The translations under genes were made by a program, and so were the position numbers. Positions 17,834-26,358 of a stretch of 64,000 nucleotides of DNA are shown here, piece after piece (positions within the stretch are counted from its first letter, which is position 1; the number at the start of each line of letters is the position of its first letter). The notes beneath the pieces are model-generated. The model worked only from the letters and a program-made list of their open reading frames with translations, was not told the DNA's origin and did no database searches. Source of the DNA: Paenibacillus graminis (lineage in GTDB: Bacteria > Bacillota > Bacilli > Paenibacillales > Paenibacillaceae); NCBI RefSeq assembly GCF_000758705.1, contig NZ_CP009287.1, forward strand, positions 6,324,001 to 6,388,000. Reading direction: 5' to 3'.

Positions 17834-19033
17834 ATGGAATCCCCGGAACATGGTTCAGCCAGAAAAGCAGGCATTCCCCAGCCGATCCGCAGCGACGGCG
17901 CAGGCAACGTAGACCTTGGCCCCCGCGATGTGATGCGGGACCGGGAGAACCCGGATATGTTCATTCCACCGGTTACGGACAATGGACTCATTCCCAATCT
18001 GAAATTCTCTTTCTCCGACGCCCATATGCAGCTCAATCACGGCGGCTGGTCCAGAGAGGTAACGGTTAGAGAATTGCCCGCTGCCACCACACTGGCCGCA
18101 GTTAATATGAGCCTGACACCGGGCGGCGTACGGGAGCTTCACTGGCATCAGCAGGCCGAGTGGTCCTATATGCTGCTTGGAAGCGCACGGATAACAGCGG
18201 TGGATCAGAACGGCCGGAACTTTATTGCCGATATCGGCCCGGGAGATCTGTGGTATTTTCCTCCGGGTATCCCCCATTCCATCCAAGGGCTCGCAGAGGG
18301 CTGCGAATTTCTGCTTGTTTTTGATGATGGCACATTCTCCGATCTCAATACCCTATCGGTCTCCGACTGGTTCGCCCATACGCCGAAGGAGGTGCTGTCG
18401 GCCAATTTTGGAGTTCCGCCTTCAGCCTTTGACTATCTTCCAAAGGATCAGGTCTACATCTACCAGGACCAGGTCCCCGGCTCCCTGCAGAGTCAAAAGG
18501 TACAATCTCCCTTCGGCGAAATTCCGCTGAGCTTCAAGCACCGGCTGCTGGCCCAGCCTCCGCTGAAAACGCCGGGCGGAAGCGTGAGAATCGTTGACAG
18601 CTCGAACTTCCCCATCTCCAGGACGATAGCCGCAGCACTGGTTGAGATTGAGCCGGGGGCGATACGCGAACTGCACTGGCATCCGAACAACGATGAGTGG
18701 CAGTATTATCTGGCCGGAGAAGGCCGCATGACGGTCTTTGGCGGCAACGGCGCAGCCCGGACCTTCAATTACAGGGCCGGAGATGTCGGATATGTTCCCT
18801 TTGCCTTCGGACATTATATCCAGAACACCGGAACGGAAACCCTGTGGTTCCTGGAAATGTTCAAAAGCGACCGGTTTGCAGACGTTTCACTGAACCAGTG
18901 GATGGCGCTTACGCCTGAGGAGCTGGTCAGCAGCAACCTGAACGCGGGGCCCGAGCTGATGGATGCGCTGCGCAAGGTCAAATGGCCTGTCGTCACCTAT
19001 CCGGGGTACGGCGGTCCGGAGCGAAAGGCCTAA
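17834..19033 (+). CDS. Bicupin of the oxalate decarboxylase family with an altered lid
   Basis: A 399-residue manganese bicupin. Both cupin domains keep the metal ligands: [10 protein letters not shown] with a later His in GIPHS, and [11 protein letters not shown] with a later His in FGHY. The arginine before each motif (VRELHWH, IRELHWH) that binds oxalate in B. subtilis OxdC is also kept. The lid that should read SENS in OxdC, with its proton-donating Glu162, reads SDLN here (residues 169-172), so ordinary decarboxylase activity is uncertain; oxalate oxidase or another small-acid activity is possible. No signal peptide is seen. GGAAAGGAG precedes the ATG. The gene appears monocistronic. Confidence 0.88.
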   Translation: MESPEHGSARKAGIPQPIRSDGAGNVDLGPRDVMRDRENPDMFIPPVTDNGLIPNLKFSFSDAHMQLNHGGWSREVTVRELPAATTLAAVNMSLTPGGVRELHWHQQAEWSYMLLGSARITAVDQNGRNFIADIGPGDLWYFPPGIPHSIQGLAEGCEFLLVFDDGTFSDLNTLSVSDWFAHTPKEVLSANFGVPPSAFDYLPKDQVYIYQDQVPGSLQSQKVQSPFGEIPLSFKHRLLAQPPLKTPGGSVRIVDSSNFPISRTIAAALVEIEPGAIRELHWHPNNDEWQYYLAGEGRMTVFGGNGAARTFNYRAGDVGYVPFAFGHYIQNTGTETLWFLEMFKSDRFADVSLNQWMALTPEELVSSNLNAGPELMDALRKVKWPVVTYPGYGGPERKA

Positions 19034-19205
19034 GGAGGTAAGACCATAGCATCCACAGGAGACCAATTCACCAGCATAATGATTCAGGGGATGAAGTAAT
19101 AACCTCAGTCAGCCCTTCATAGTCTGTATTAAGGGAACGAAGCAGCTCCTTGGGAGAGGGGATGTGGTCCGAAGAGCCATCCTAAAGATTGGAGGCCGGA
19201 CCCCT

Positions 19206-19286
19206 ATGAGTACAGACCAGCTCATTGCCTTGCTCGTTCTTGTCATCATGATTGTACAGCTTGCCGTTGGCAAAAAAAAATCCTAA
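19206..19286 (+). CDS. 26-residue single-span membrane peptide
   Basis: ATG 19206 begins a 26-residue peptide: a polar start (MSTDQ), about 17 strongly hydrophobic residues, then GKKKS. GGAGG stands about 10 bp before the ATG and a strong terminator follows 17 bp after the stop, so it looks like a complete small transcription unit. Size, topology and the lysine tail recall the holin-like or BsrG/TxpA type I toxins of Bacilli, but no antisense RNA gene was identified, so toxin status is a guess. Confidence 0.5.
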   Translation: MSTDQLIALLVLVIMIVQLAVGKKKS

Positions 19287-19303
19287 GCACAGCACTACTG
19301 CAT

Positions 19304-19343
19304 CCGCCTGCTGCCCATACTTAATGGGTGGCGGGTATTTTTT
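19304..19343 (+). terminator. Terminator behind the small membrane peptide
   Basis: CCGCC and GCCCAT pair with ATGGGTGGCGG around a short loop, followed by TATTTTTT. Confidence 0.8.
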
Positions 19344-19424
19344 ATGATTCAATTCACTTACTAAAGTTGAGAAACATTAAAAAATATAGTAAGATGAAGA
19401 TACGAAAAAAGGAGGCGGATTAAA

Positions 19425-20492
19425 ATGGCTGAAATGGAGAACAAGATGGAAATAGGCATCAGCACTTTTTTGGAAACGACGCCGGACCCGGTGACCGGTG
19501 AGGTCATCAGCCACGCCGAAAGACTGCGTGAAGCGGTGGAAGAAATTGTACTCGCCGATCAGGCCGGCCTGGACGTATATGGAATCGGGGAACATCACCG
19601 CGCGGATTATGCCGGCAGCGCCCCTGCTGTAGTGCTCGCTGCTGCGGCGGCTATGACGAAGAATATCCGGCTCACCAGTGCCGTTACTGTACTGTCTTCG
19701 GATGATCCGGTGCGCGTCTACCAAGCCTTCTCAACGCTGGACGGCCTCTCGGGCGGCCGGGCGGAAATCATGGCGGGCCGGGGCTCCTTTATCGAATCCT
19801 TCCCGCTCTTCGGCTACAGTCTGGATGACTATGACGAATTGTTCGAAGAGAACCTGGAACTGCTGCTAAAGATTAGAGCCTCGGAAAGGGTCACCTGGCG
19901 CGGCGGTCATCGTCCGGCCATCAACAACCTTCCGGTCTATCCCCGCGCCGTCCAGGACCCGCTGCCGGTATGGATTGCCAGCGGCGGCAATCCCGAATCT
20001 GCGATCCGGGCAGGCATGCTCGGCCTCCCCATCGCCTTCGCTATTATCGGCGGCATGCCGGAGCGCTTTGCCCCGCTGGTCAAGCTCTACAAGGAATCTG
20101 CCGCCAAGGCCGGGCATAACCCCGACAAGCTGCAGATCGCCACGCACTCGCATGGCTTTGTCGGTGAAACCACCGATCAGGCAGCCGCTTTGTTCTACCC
20201 GTCGACGATGGCCCAGATGAATGTGATCGGGCGCGAACGGGGCTGGGGACAAGCCTATAACCGGGCTACCTATGACGATGCCCGCAGTTTGCGTGGCGCC
20301 CTGTATGTAGGCGATGCCGAATATGTCGCCGAGAAAATTCTGCTGCTGCGCAAGAATCTGGGTGTCACCCGTTTCTTCCTGCACGTCAACGTCGGCACCA
20401 TGCCGCACCGCGAAGTCCTGCGTGCCATTGAACTGCTGGGCACCAAGGTCGCGCCGATTGTGCGCCAAGAGCTGGCGAAGGGCGCTTTGTAA
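19425..20492 (+). CDS. LLM-class flavin-dependent oxidoreductase
   Basis: A 355-residue luciferase-like monooxygenase that uses reduced FMN or F420-type flavin in a TIM barrel. Family marks include [11 protein letters not shown] near residue 55, [20 protein letters not shown] and [12 protein letters not shown]. Members of this subgroup are often annotated as alkanal or nitrilotriacetate monooxygenase-like, but the substrate cannot be told from sequence. AAAGGAGG lies 7-8 bp before the ATG, and a second Met six codons in is less well placed. It stands alone, followed by a terminator. Confidence 0.9.
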   Translation: MAEMENKMEIGISTFLETTPDPVTGEVISHAERLREAVEEIVLADQAGLDVYGIGEHHRADYAGSAPAVVLAAAAAMTKNIRLTSAVTVLSSDDPVRVYQAFSTLDGLSGGRAEIMAGRGSFIESFPLFGYSLDDYDELFEENLELLLKIRASERVTWRGGHRPAINNLPVYPRAVQDPLPVWIASGGNPESAIRAGMLGLPIAFAIIGGMPERFAPLVKLYKESAAKAGHNPDKLQIATHSHGFVGETTDQAAALFYPSTMAQMNVIGRERGWGQAYNRATYDDARSLRGALYVGDAEYVAEKILLLRKNLGVTRFFLHVNVGTMPHREVLRAIELLGTKVAPIVRQELAKGAL

Positions 20493-20524
20493 AGAACTAA
20501 GCCTGACAAGAGACAGTACAAAAC

Positions 20525-20580
20525 AAGGGATGCTTCATCAGCCATACGGTTACTTATGGCCGGTGCAGCATCCCTTTTCA
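20525..20580 (+). terminator. Terminator of the LLM oxidoreductase gene
   Basis: AAGGGATGC (20525-20533) pairs with GCATCCCTT (20568-20576), followed by TTTCA. Confidence 0.7.
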
Positions 20581-20693
20581 CTGCCGGAAATACATTTAAC
20601 TTAGATCTACATACAGTGCAATTGAGGTTGTGAAGGCAGGAAGCCGGGCATATGTAATGAAACCAAAGGAGAACCCTTTATCCATCCTTCGCC

Positions 20694-20885
20694 GATTCTT
20701 AGTGGAAAAAGGTTAACTAATTTGCCCCTGCACCCCGTTCTCCGCAGGTGAAGTGGAAAAAGTTTAACTAAATACAGCTCATTTCGCTCCTGACGAAGGA
20801 TTATGACCCAATTAAGTTCCATTTTTCCACTCAAATCTCTCGATTGTTTATTTTTAGAAAAAAATAAATTCCCTTTTTCCACTTA
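20694..20885. repeat. Intergenic repeat region built on GTGGAAAAA motifs
   Basis: Four copies of GTGGAAAAA or its complement. Two read on the plus strand near 20701 and 20752, each followed by a TTAACTAA block; two read as TTTTTCCAC near 20821 and 20874. The region has no promoter-like pair and its weak minus-strand frame of 91 codons starts inside a repeat copy, so I treat it as a repeat element rather than a gene. Motifs of this sort recur between genes in Paenibacillus, as far as I recall. Confidence 0.5.
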
Positions 20886-20992
20886 GCATTGCTCACCTGC
20901 GTCTTCGCAAGCGCTAGTTGGATAACGGGTATTTTCCTATACTGCAAAAAGACCATCTCCCAGGGAGACAGTCTCTCTACATTCAAAACAGC

Positions 20993-21424
20993 TTATTTCG
21001 ACGGATATAAATCCTGGAGCACCTCTCGCATCTCTGGCTTAATGCTGATATCCGGGCGTTTTGCTTGGGCTAAGGCTTCCGCCTCCTCTACCGTGGATGC
21101 CAGCCCCAGTTCCAGCAGGACTCCCGTAGCCACGGTTCCCGTGCGGTTTCGGCCGCCGGCGCAGTGAAAGTATACCGTTTTGCCGCCAGTTACCGCTTCT
21201 TTCACCGCATGGATAGCCGCCAGCACCGAAGCCTCCTGCCCGCTCTCATGTTCTACAATCGGATAATGATGGCGGGTTACCTCCGCAGGAAAACCTTCCG
21301 CTTCTGTTCCTGTATCCCTCAAATCAAACACATCGGTAATTTCCTGCTCCTGCAGCGCTGCAAATAGTGCATTTTCTCCGCCAATATACACTTTGCCCGG
21401 AATGAGCTCGTGATAATTCTTCAT
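20993..21424 (-). CDS. Dual-specificity/tyrosine protein phosphatase
   Basis: A 143-residue cysteine phosphatase with the P-loop HCAGGRNRTGT (HCx5R) near residues 87-97, and the general-acid region earlier. Length fits single-domain DSP or tyrosine phosphatases. AGGAGAG precedes the ATG. It is the last gene behind arsC, 77 bp apart on the same strand with no terminator seen between, so it is probably carried in the ars transcript. Its substrate is unknown; a link to arsenic stress is inferred only from position. Confidence 0.85.
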   Translation of the reverse strand: MKNYHELIPGKVYIGGENALFAALQEQEITDVFDLRDTGTEAEGFPAEVTRHHYPIVEHESGQEASVLAAIHAVKEAVTGGKTVYFHCAGGRNRTGTVATGVLLELGLASTVEEAEALAQAKRPDISIKPEMREVLQDLYPSK

Positions 21425-21501
21425 TCTAGTTCTCTCCTAACAGTTCTCTCCTATGTCTCTGGCAGCAGTTGGTCCCGCCATTTATAATCAGTCTTCACCC
21501 G

Positions 21502-21921
21502 TTATTCGCCGGTTTCCGCAAAACGCTGAATACGCTCGCCCACTTGGTCGCGCACCCGCTGGAAGACTGTCCACTTCTCTTCCTCCGTACCCTGCGCTTT
21601 CGCCGGATCATCGAATCCCCAATGCTCACGTCTCACCTGTGGTGGTGTAACCGGACATTTATCAGCGGCATCCCCGCATAATGTAATCACGAGGTCTGCG
21701 CTGTTAAGAAGCTTCGGATCAATAATATCCGAGGTTTGACCCGAGATATCAATGCCCACTTCATTCATAGCTTGTACGGCTTTTGGATTCAGACCGTGGG
21801 CTTCTATTCCCGCACTGTACACATCCCATTCATCGCTTAAGTATTTCTTGGCCCAGCCTTCGGCCATCTGGCTCCGGCAGGAGTTCCCTGTACACAAAAA
21901 GTAAATGGTTTTCTTATCCAC
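21502..21921 (-). CDS. arsC: Arsenate reductase, thioredoxin-coupled
   Basis: A 139-residue enzyme that reduces arsenate to arsenite using thioredoxin. It has the low-molecular-weight phosphatase-like loop CTGNSCRS at residues 10-17 and the later redox cysteines ([10 protein letters not shown]) that form the relay of the pI258/B. subtilis type. The GTG at 21921 is the start, with AAAGGAG upstream. It sits 21 bp behind arsB. Confidence 0.95.
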   Translation of the reverse strand: MDKKTIYFLCTGNSCRSQMAEGWAKKYLSDEWDVYSAGIEAHGLNPKAVQAMNEVGIDISGQTSDIIDPKLLNSADLVITLCGDAADKCPVTPPQVRREHWGFDDPAKAQGTEEEKWTVFQRVRDQVGERIQRFAETGE

Positions 21922-21942
21922 GAATCATAGTCTCCTTTGGGT

Positions 21943-23232
21943 TTAGAATAATGTCAACGTGATATAGAGGCCAAGCAGCGTGATGAACAACGTCGGGATC
22001 GTCAAAATAATGCCTGTTTTGAAATAGGTTCCCCAGGATATTTTCAGCCCTTTGCTTGACAGTACATGCAGCCACAGCAAGGTCGCCAGGGAGCCGATCG
22101 GTGTAATCTTGGGTCCCAGATCAGAGCCGATCACATTCGCATAGATTAAAGCTTCCTTGATCAGTCCGGAGGTATGCGTTGCATCGATCGCCAGGGCATT
22201 AATCAACACGGTTGGCAAATTATTCATTATTGAAGAGATAACAGCGGCAATAAAGCCCATTCCCACGCTTGCCGCGAACAGCCCCTGATCGGCTACAGCC
22301 TGAATCACAGCGGCAAGGACGTCCGTCAGACCGGCATTACGCAAACCATACACGACAACATACATCCCAATGGAAAAGAATACGATCGCCCAAGGCGCAC
22401 CCTTCACCACTTCCATAGCAAGCACATTAGGGCTTTTCCTTGCCATAATCAGGAAAAATATCGCGACAATCCCGGCCACGGCCGACACCGGAATGTTCAG
22501 GAATTCACTGACGAAATATCCGGCCAGCAGAACCGCAAGCACAATCCAGGATAACTTGAACATCTGCTTATCTTTAATGGCCTCTTCAGGTTTTTTTAGC
22601 TGTGAGCTGTCAAAGTTCTTAGGGATGCTTTTTCTGAATAAGAGATACAGAACGAGAATACTTGCCCCCAAGGAGAACAGGGTAGGGATTAGCATACGGC
22701 CAGCGTATTCCATAAAGGTTACCCCGAAAAAATCTGCCGATACGATATTCACCAGATTACTGACAACAAGCGGCAATGAAGTGGTATCCGCAATGAATCC
22801 TCCGGCAATGATGAACGGAAAGACCTTCTTCTCATCAAAATTCAGCGCACGGACCATAGCCAGCACAATCGGGGTAAGGATGAGCGCCGCACCGTCGTTG
22901 GCAAAAAACGCGGCCACCACTGCCCCAAGAACCGTGACGAAGAAGAACATCCGGGTACCACTTCCGTGTGCGGCTCTGGCCATATGCAATGCAGCCCATT
23001 CGAAGAAACCAATTTTATCGAGGATTAAGGAAATCAGAATAATTGCGACAAAGGCCAATGTGGCATTCCAGACGATCAGGGTGACATCGATAACATCGCT
23101 AAAGCGGACTGCACCGACAAGCAAAGCGAGTATCGCCCCGCCGCAGGCCGACCATCCGATGGATAGATTCTTGGGCTGCCATATGACAAATACCAGCGTT
23201 ACAACAAAGATAAAACCTGCTAAAATTCCCAA
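21943..23232 (-). CDS. arsB: Arsenite efflux pump
   Basis: A 429-residue membrane antiporter of the ArsB family with about 12 helices, exporting arsenite. Conserved features include [14 protein letters not shown] and the mid-protein [15 protein letters not shown] block. The start is a TTG at 23232, preceded by TGGAGG at 7 bp. It lies between arsR and arsC, behind a separate palindromic operator. Confidence 0.95.
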   Translation of the reverse strand: MGILAGFIFVVTLVFVIWQPKNLSIGWSACGGAILALLVGAVRFSDVIDVTLIVWNATLAFVAIILISLILDKIGFFEWAALHMARAAHGSGTRMFFFVTVLGAVVAAFFANDGAALILTPIVLAMVRALNFDEKKVFPFIIAGGFIADTTSLPLVVSNLVNIVSADFFGVTFMEYAGRMLIPTLFSLGASILVLYLLFRKSIPKNFDSSQLKKPEEAIKDKQMFKLSWIVLAVLLAGYFVSEFLNIPVSAVAGIVAIFFLIMARKSPNVLAMEVVKGAPWAIVFFSIGMYVVVYGLRNAGLTDVLAAVIQAVADQGLFAASVGMGFIAAVISSIMNNLPTVLINALAIDATHTSGLIKEALIYANVIGSDLGPKITPIGSLATLLWLHVLSSKGLKISWGTYFKTGIILTIPTLFITLLGLYITLTLF

Positions 23233-23315
23233 AAGCTAACCTCCAGTGTACATCCGGGCTTCATCCGGGCCTCTCACTCCTTTAAGCAGAATTGCACTGC
23301 ATTTATATAATTAGC

Positions 23316-23335
23316 ATATAACTATATAGTTATAT
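23316..23335 (-). promoter_or_regulatory. Palindromic operator ahead of arsB
   Basis: ATATAA, eight bases, TTATAT: a perfect 20-bp palindrome in the gap between arsR and arsB. It has the same half-sites and spacing as the site ahead of arsR (23734-23753). Confidence 0.6.
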
Positions 23336-23357
23336 ACCAGGCAAAGAAACGTCAGGA

Positions 23358-23711
23358 TCAATGCAATATTTCGCAGCAAGCCGTCACCTGTGTTTTATTC
23401 AGCACGGCCAGGATGGTGGAAGCATCAGGTGTAAGCTGAAGCACGGCCTGGATATGGGGTTTGTCCTCAACGTTAAGAGAATAGTGCACCCATTGGCCTT
23501 TCTTCTGTTCCTTGACGATGCCTTTGCTTCTTAATTTCCTTAGATGCTGGCTGATAGCAGGCTGGGAGATGTCAAAAATCTCAACAAATTCGCACACGCA
23601 CCATTCCCGTTCCTTTAATAGAGACAGCATTAAGAGACGCGTTCTATCACCTAACAGCTTCAGGTCATCAGCGAGCCCGGACATATCTGCTATGACAGTA
23701 GTTTCCTTCAT
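23358..23711 (-). CDS. arsR: Arsenic-responsive repressor, ArsR family
   Basis: A 117-residue winged-helix repressor. The metalloid-binding CVC motif lies in EREWCVCEFVEIF at the start of the recognition helix region, followed by SQPAISQHLRKLR, the DNA-reading helix. Two more cysteines (TACCEILH) end the protein and could add to As(III) binding. The ATG at 23711 follows GGAGAG; an upstream ATG at 23735 lies in the operator and lacks a ribosome binding site. It should repress arsB-arsC until arsenite binds. Confidence 0.95.
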   Translation of the reverse strand: MKETTVIADMSGLADDLKLLGDRTRLLMLSLLKEREWCVCEFVEIFDISQPAISQHLRKLRSKGIVKEQKKGQWVHYSLNVEDKPHIQAVLQLTPDASTILAVLNKTQVTACCEILH

Positions 23712-23733
23712 GACAGTCTCTCCATCCCCAGAC

Positions 23734-23753
23734 ATATAAGCCTGTGCTTATAT
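23734..23753 (-). promoter_or_regulatory. ArsR operator ahead of arsR
   Basis: ATATAA, GCCTGTGC, TTATAT. The outer half-sites and spacing match the arsB site; the inner GC pairs extend the palindrome. Confidence 0.6.
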
Positions 23754-23794
23754 ACTAAACGAGGTTTTTAAAATTGACAATCCTCAATTAAATA

Positions 23795-23823
23795 TTGCAA
23801 CTTGCAAATAAATATTGTATAAC
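23795..23823 (+). promoter_or_regulatory. Promoter and operator of the cysteine-rich MarR gene
   Basis: -35 TTGCAA (23795-23800), 17 bp, -10 TATAAC (23818-23823). The -35 is the first half of TTGCAA-C-TTGCAA (23795-23807). The same paired TTGCAA with one base between recurs before arsM, which suggests that the MarR protein controls both. Confidence 0.55.
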
Positions 23824-23844
23824 TAAATCATGAGGTGAGCCAAA

Positions 23845-24294
23845 TTGGACAATGCACGAGAAATATTTCAGATTATGACCCGGCGCCTAGGGCTGCTGAA
23901 CAAGAACTGCTGTACCGTTGGAGGATGCGATCTCTCCCCTCAGCAAAGCCATATCCTCTATGAGGTGGACCGCAGACATAATCCTTCCATGCAACAGATT
24001 GCGGAAACACTGGGTACGGATGTAACAACGTTCAGCCGTCAGGTTCAGACTTTGGTCAAAATGAATCTGGTCCAAAAAACACCGGACCCCAGCGACCGGA
24101 GAGTCTACACTCTCTCGCTTACAGCACCGGGCAAGATGGTCGCCACTACCATTGATACACAAATGAATGAGTATCTGGATGAGGTCTTCTCGTATATGAG
24201 TGAATTCGAGCAAGAGACTCTGCTGCGCTCTGTGCAGCTTTTTAATGAAGCTATGGGGAAATCCAGCAAATGCTGTGCGCCCGTTACCGGGTGA
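23845..24294 (+). CDS. MarR-family regulator with cysteine clusters, linked to arsM
   Basis: A 149-residue winged-helix regulator. The MarR fold is clear from PSMQQIAETLGTDVTTFSRQ, the recognition region, and DPSDRRVYTLSL, the wing. It carries unusual cysteines: CCTVGGC at residues 22-28 and KCC near the C-terminus, well suited to binding As(III) or another soft metal. It starts at a TTG with GAGGTG upstream; no better in-frame ATG exists. It is divergent from arsR and 67 bp ahead of arsM. Paired TTGCAA operators stand before both genes, pointing to self-regulation and control of arsM. The arsenic role is inference from context and cysteines. Confidence 0.85.
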   Translation: MDNAREIFQIMTRRLGLLNKNCCTVGGCDLSPQQSHILYEVDRRHNPSMQQIAETLGTDVTTFSRQVQTLVKMNLVQKTPDPSDRRVYTLSLTAPGKMVATTIDTQMNEYLDEVFSYMSEFEQETLLRSVQLFNEAMGKSSKCCAPVTG

Positions 24295-24307
24295 TTCCTC
24301 TTAACCA

Positions 24308-24334
24308 ATACTTGCAAATTGCAAGTATTATAAT
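24308..24334 (+). promoter_or_regulatory. arsM operator and -10 box
   Basis: ATACTTGCAA, one A, TTGCAAGTAT: a perfect 21-bp inverted repeat (24308-24328), overlapping or touching a TATAAT at 24329-24334. It contains TTGCAA-A-TTGCAA, like the site before the MarR gene. Confidence 0.6.
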
Positions 24335-24361
24335 CCAATATCACACAAGGAGTGTTGAAGA

Positions 24362-25144
24362 ATGACTAAGCTTTCCAATGACCAGATCCGCCAAAATGTA
24401 CGGGGACGCTATTCACAAATTGCCGTTAAGAACGTGACGTCCGCTTCTTCCTGCTGTAATTCGCCGTCTGATTTCGATTCCATATCCGCCAAGCTCGGAT
24501 ATTCCAGCAGTGAGCTGGCCGCGGCTCCCGAAGGTGCAAATCTGGGCCTTGGCTGCGGGAATCCGCAGGCGATTGCTGAACTGAAGGCAGGCGAGCGTGT
24601 GCTTGATCTCGGCAGCGGCGGAGGTTTCGATTGCTTCCTGGCCTCACGCCAGGTAGGGGATAAGGGACATGTCATCGGTGTCGATATGACACCCGAAATG
24701 ATCAGCCGTGCCCGGAACAATGCGGTTAAAGGGAACTTCGGCAATACCGAATTCCGGCTGGGTGAAATTGAGCATCTTCCGCTCGCTGATCATTCCGTTA
24801 ACGTGATTATCTCCAATTGTGTCATTAACCTTTCCCCGGACAAACCGCAGGTATTCCGTGAAGTCTACCGTGTCCTTGAGCCGGGGGGCCGTCTGGCCAT
24901 CTCAGATATTGTAACCACGGCCGAGCTTCCTCCGGAGATCCGAAACAACGTTGATGAGCTTTATGCAGGTTGCATTTCCGGTGCCTCCTCTATCTTGGAA
25001 CTGGAGGCCATGCTGCAGGAGAGCGGGTTTACGGAGATATCCATCAAACCGAAAGACGAATCCAAATCATTCATTAAGGTTTGGGTTCCGGAATCAAATG
25101 TTGAGCAGTACATCGTTTCTGCGGTTATCACAGCGAAGAAATAA
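24362..25144 (+). CDS. arsM: Arsenite S-adenosylmethionine methyltransferase
   Basis: A 260-residue enzyme that methylates As(III). The SAM site is VLDLGSGGGFDCFLA; arsenic-binding cysteines typical of ArsM are present: a CC pair near residue 32, the cysteine in NLGLGCGNPQ region, SNCVINLSPDK (the conserved third cysteine) and YAGCISGA. Length is near the lower end of the family. AAGGAG precedes the ATG. It is placed behind the cysteine-rich MarR gene and is probably induced with it. Confidence 0.95.
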   Translation: MTKLSNDQIRQNVRGRYSQIAVKNVTSASSCCNSPSDFDSISAKLGYSSSELAAAPEGANLGLGCGNPQAIAELKAGERVLDLGSGGGFDCFLASRQVGDKGHVIGVDMTPEMISRARNNAVKGNFGNTEFRLGEIEHLPLADHSVNVIISNCVINLSPDKPQVFREVYRVLEPGGRLAISDIVTTAELPPEIRNNVDELYAGCISGASSILELEAMLQESGFTEISIKPKDESKSFIKVWVPESNVEQYIVSAVITAKK

Positions 25145-25172
25145 AGGGACAGGAGGATACCTTCTCCGATTC

Positions 25173-25214
25173 AAAAAAACAGCCCCGGTGCAGACAAATT
25201 CTCTGCCCGGAGCT
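25173..25214 (-). terminator. Terminator between arsM and the decayed transporter
   Basis: CAGCCCCGGTGCAGA pairs imperfectly with TCTGCCCGGAGCTG. The U-run is on the minus strand, so it best serves the decayed transporter genes on that strand, but it may also slow arsM transcripts. Confidence 0.55.
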
Positions 25215-25240
25215 GGCATCATTTCACTCCTGACCGCCTC

Positions 25241-25608
25241 TCAAAGACTGACCATTGTTTTTACCCGTTGATTGAAAGTTGCCCACTCCTTATACCCAAT
25301 CTGCTTCAGGCTGGCACGGACCTCCTCATAACCGCTTCGTCCATCTCCTTGGAGATCCCGAAATAGAATTGCCGCAGCAAAAAGATCACAAAAGCGCTCC
25401 CCGTAAAAGCCGGTACAATGAGCGGCAAATAGGAATTGGTCCAGTGAATCCGGTTAAACAAAAGGTACTGGGGAATTAGGGTAACTTGGCTTGGAATCAT
25501 CATGGTGCCCAGCACCAGTGTGAACAGCAGCAGACTGCCGCGGGCGCGCAGACGGGCAAAAGCAAAAGCTGCCATGGAAGATGCAAGCACCGTTCCAATG
25601 TTCGACAT
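25241..25608 (-). pseudogene. Fused remnant of a sugar ABC permease and a binding protein
   Basis: From 25608 downward, about 90 residues of a MalG-type permease middle region are readable (FTLVLGTMMIPSQVTLIPQ is the clearest block). At the EAA motif (EMDEA) the frame breaks, and a second frame to the stop at 25241 reads YEEVRASLKQIGYKEW, which looks like the C-terminal tail of a sugar-binding protein. A deletion has therefore joined the two genes; neither can work. Confidence 0.75.
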
Positions 25609-25609
25609 T

Positions 25610-26240
25610 AGCCGCGAACGGAAGCATCAGTCCTGCATGCCTACACGGCATTACCATAACGGCTATGAAATTTTTTATCTGGTTTCAGGGGATGTCTGCT
25701 ATTTCATTGAGGATAAAGCGTACCAGGTGGTTGGCGGGGTAGCTTGTCAACGCAAGCGGAGAGTCCTTTGAGCGGACTACACTTGTGTTCAAGCGTGAAT
25801 TCATGGAGGATTTGTTTCCGGACAACAAAAACTTCGATGTACTCTCCGGCTTTTCGCAGAAAGGGCATCTGCTGCGCTTCAGCGGTGTGGAACAGAGCGC
25901 GATCGAGCGTTTATTCGACAAAATGGTCGCTGAGTTCAACAACAAACCACCCGGCTATGAATTTTATCTGAAGACCCTGATGTTCGAGCTGCTGATCTTC
26001 ATTTACCGTCATCAGGAAACCTCTCCGCGCAGAACCACCCAGGAGACCGGCATCGTTAATAAAAAGATTTTTGAGGTGGTCGATTATTTGAACCGCCATT
26101 ACGACCAGCGCTATTCGGTCAATGACATTGCCAAACGCTTCTATATCAGCCCGTCCTATTTCTGTAAAACCTTCCGTGACAGCACCGGTTTTACCTTCAC
26201 CGAGTATTTGAACAATGTCCGCATCAAGGAAGCAGCCTAG
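25610..26240 (+). pseudogene. Broken AraC-family regulator
   Basis: A cupin-like N-terminal part (HYHNGYEIFYLVSGDVCYFI, about 25636-25700) shifts frame near 25735 after a small deletion. The second frame carries FKREFMEDLFP and the first AraC helix-turn-helix (YSVNDIAKRFYISPSYFCK), then stops at 26240 right after NVRIKEAA, where the second helix-turn-helix should follow. The 5' end abuts the permease remnant. Both ends and the middle are damaged. Confidence 0.8.
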
Positions 26241-26273
26241 TTATGGTGTGAAATAGGAGCCCTTAAAAATAAG

Positions 26274-26322
26274 TAAAAAGCACAACCGCCGGGTTGCTTC
26301 TTTGGCAACCTGGCGGTTGTGC
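26274..26322 (-). terminator. Terminator of the giant surface protein gene
   Basis: GCACAACCGCC and GGCGGTTGTGC, plus inner GGTTGC/GCAACC, form a long hairpin followed on the minus strand by TTTTTACTTATTTTT. Confidence 0.88.
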
Positions 26323-26358
26323 TGCATCGAGCCATCTCCGGCTCATAAGGCACGAACA

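Noticed and set aside
20607..20882. 91-codon GTG-started minus-strand frame
   Set aside because: It begins inside one GTGGAAAAA repeat copy and reads across the others; more likely a repeat shadow.
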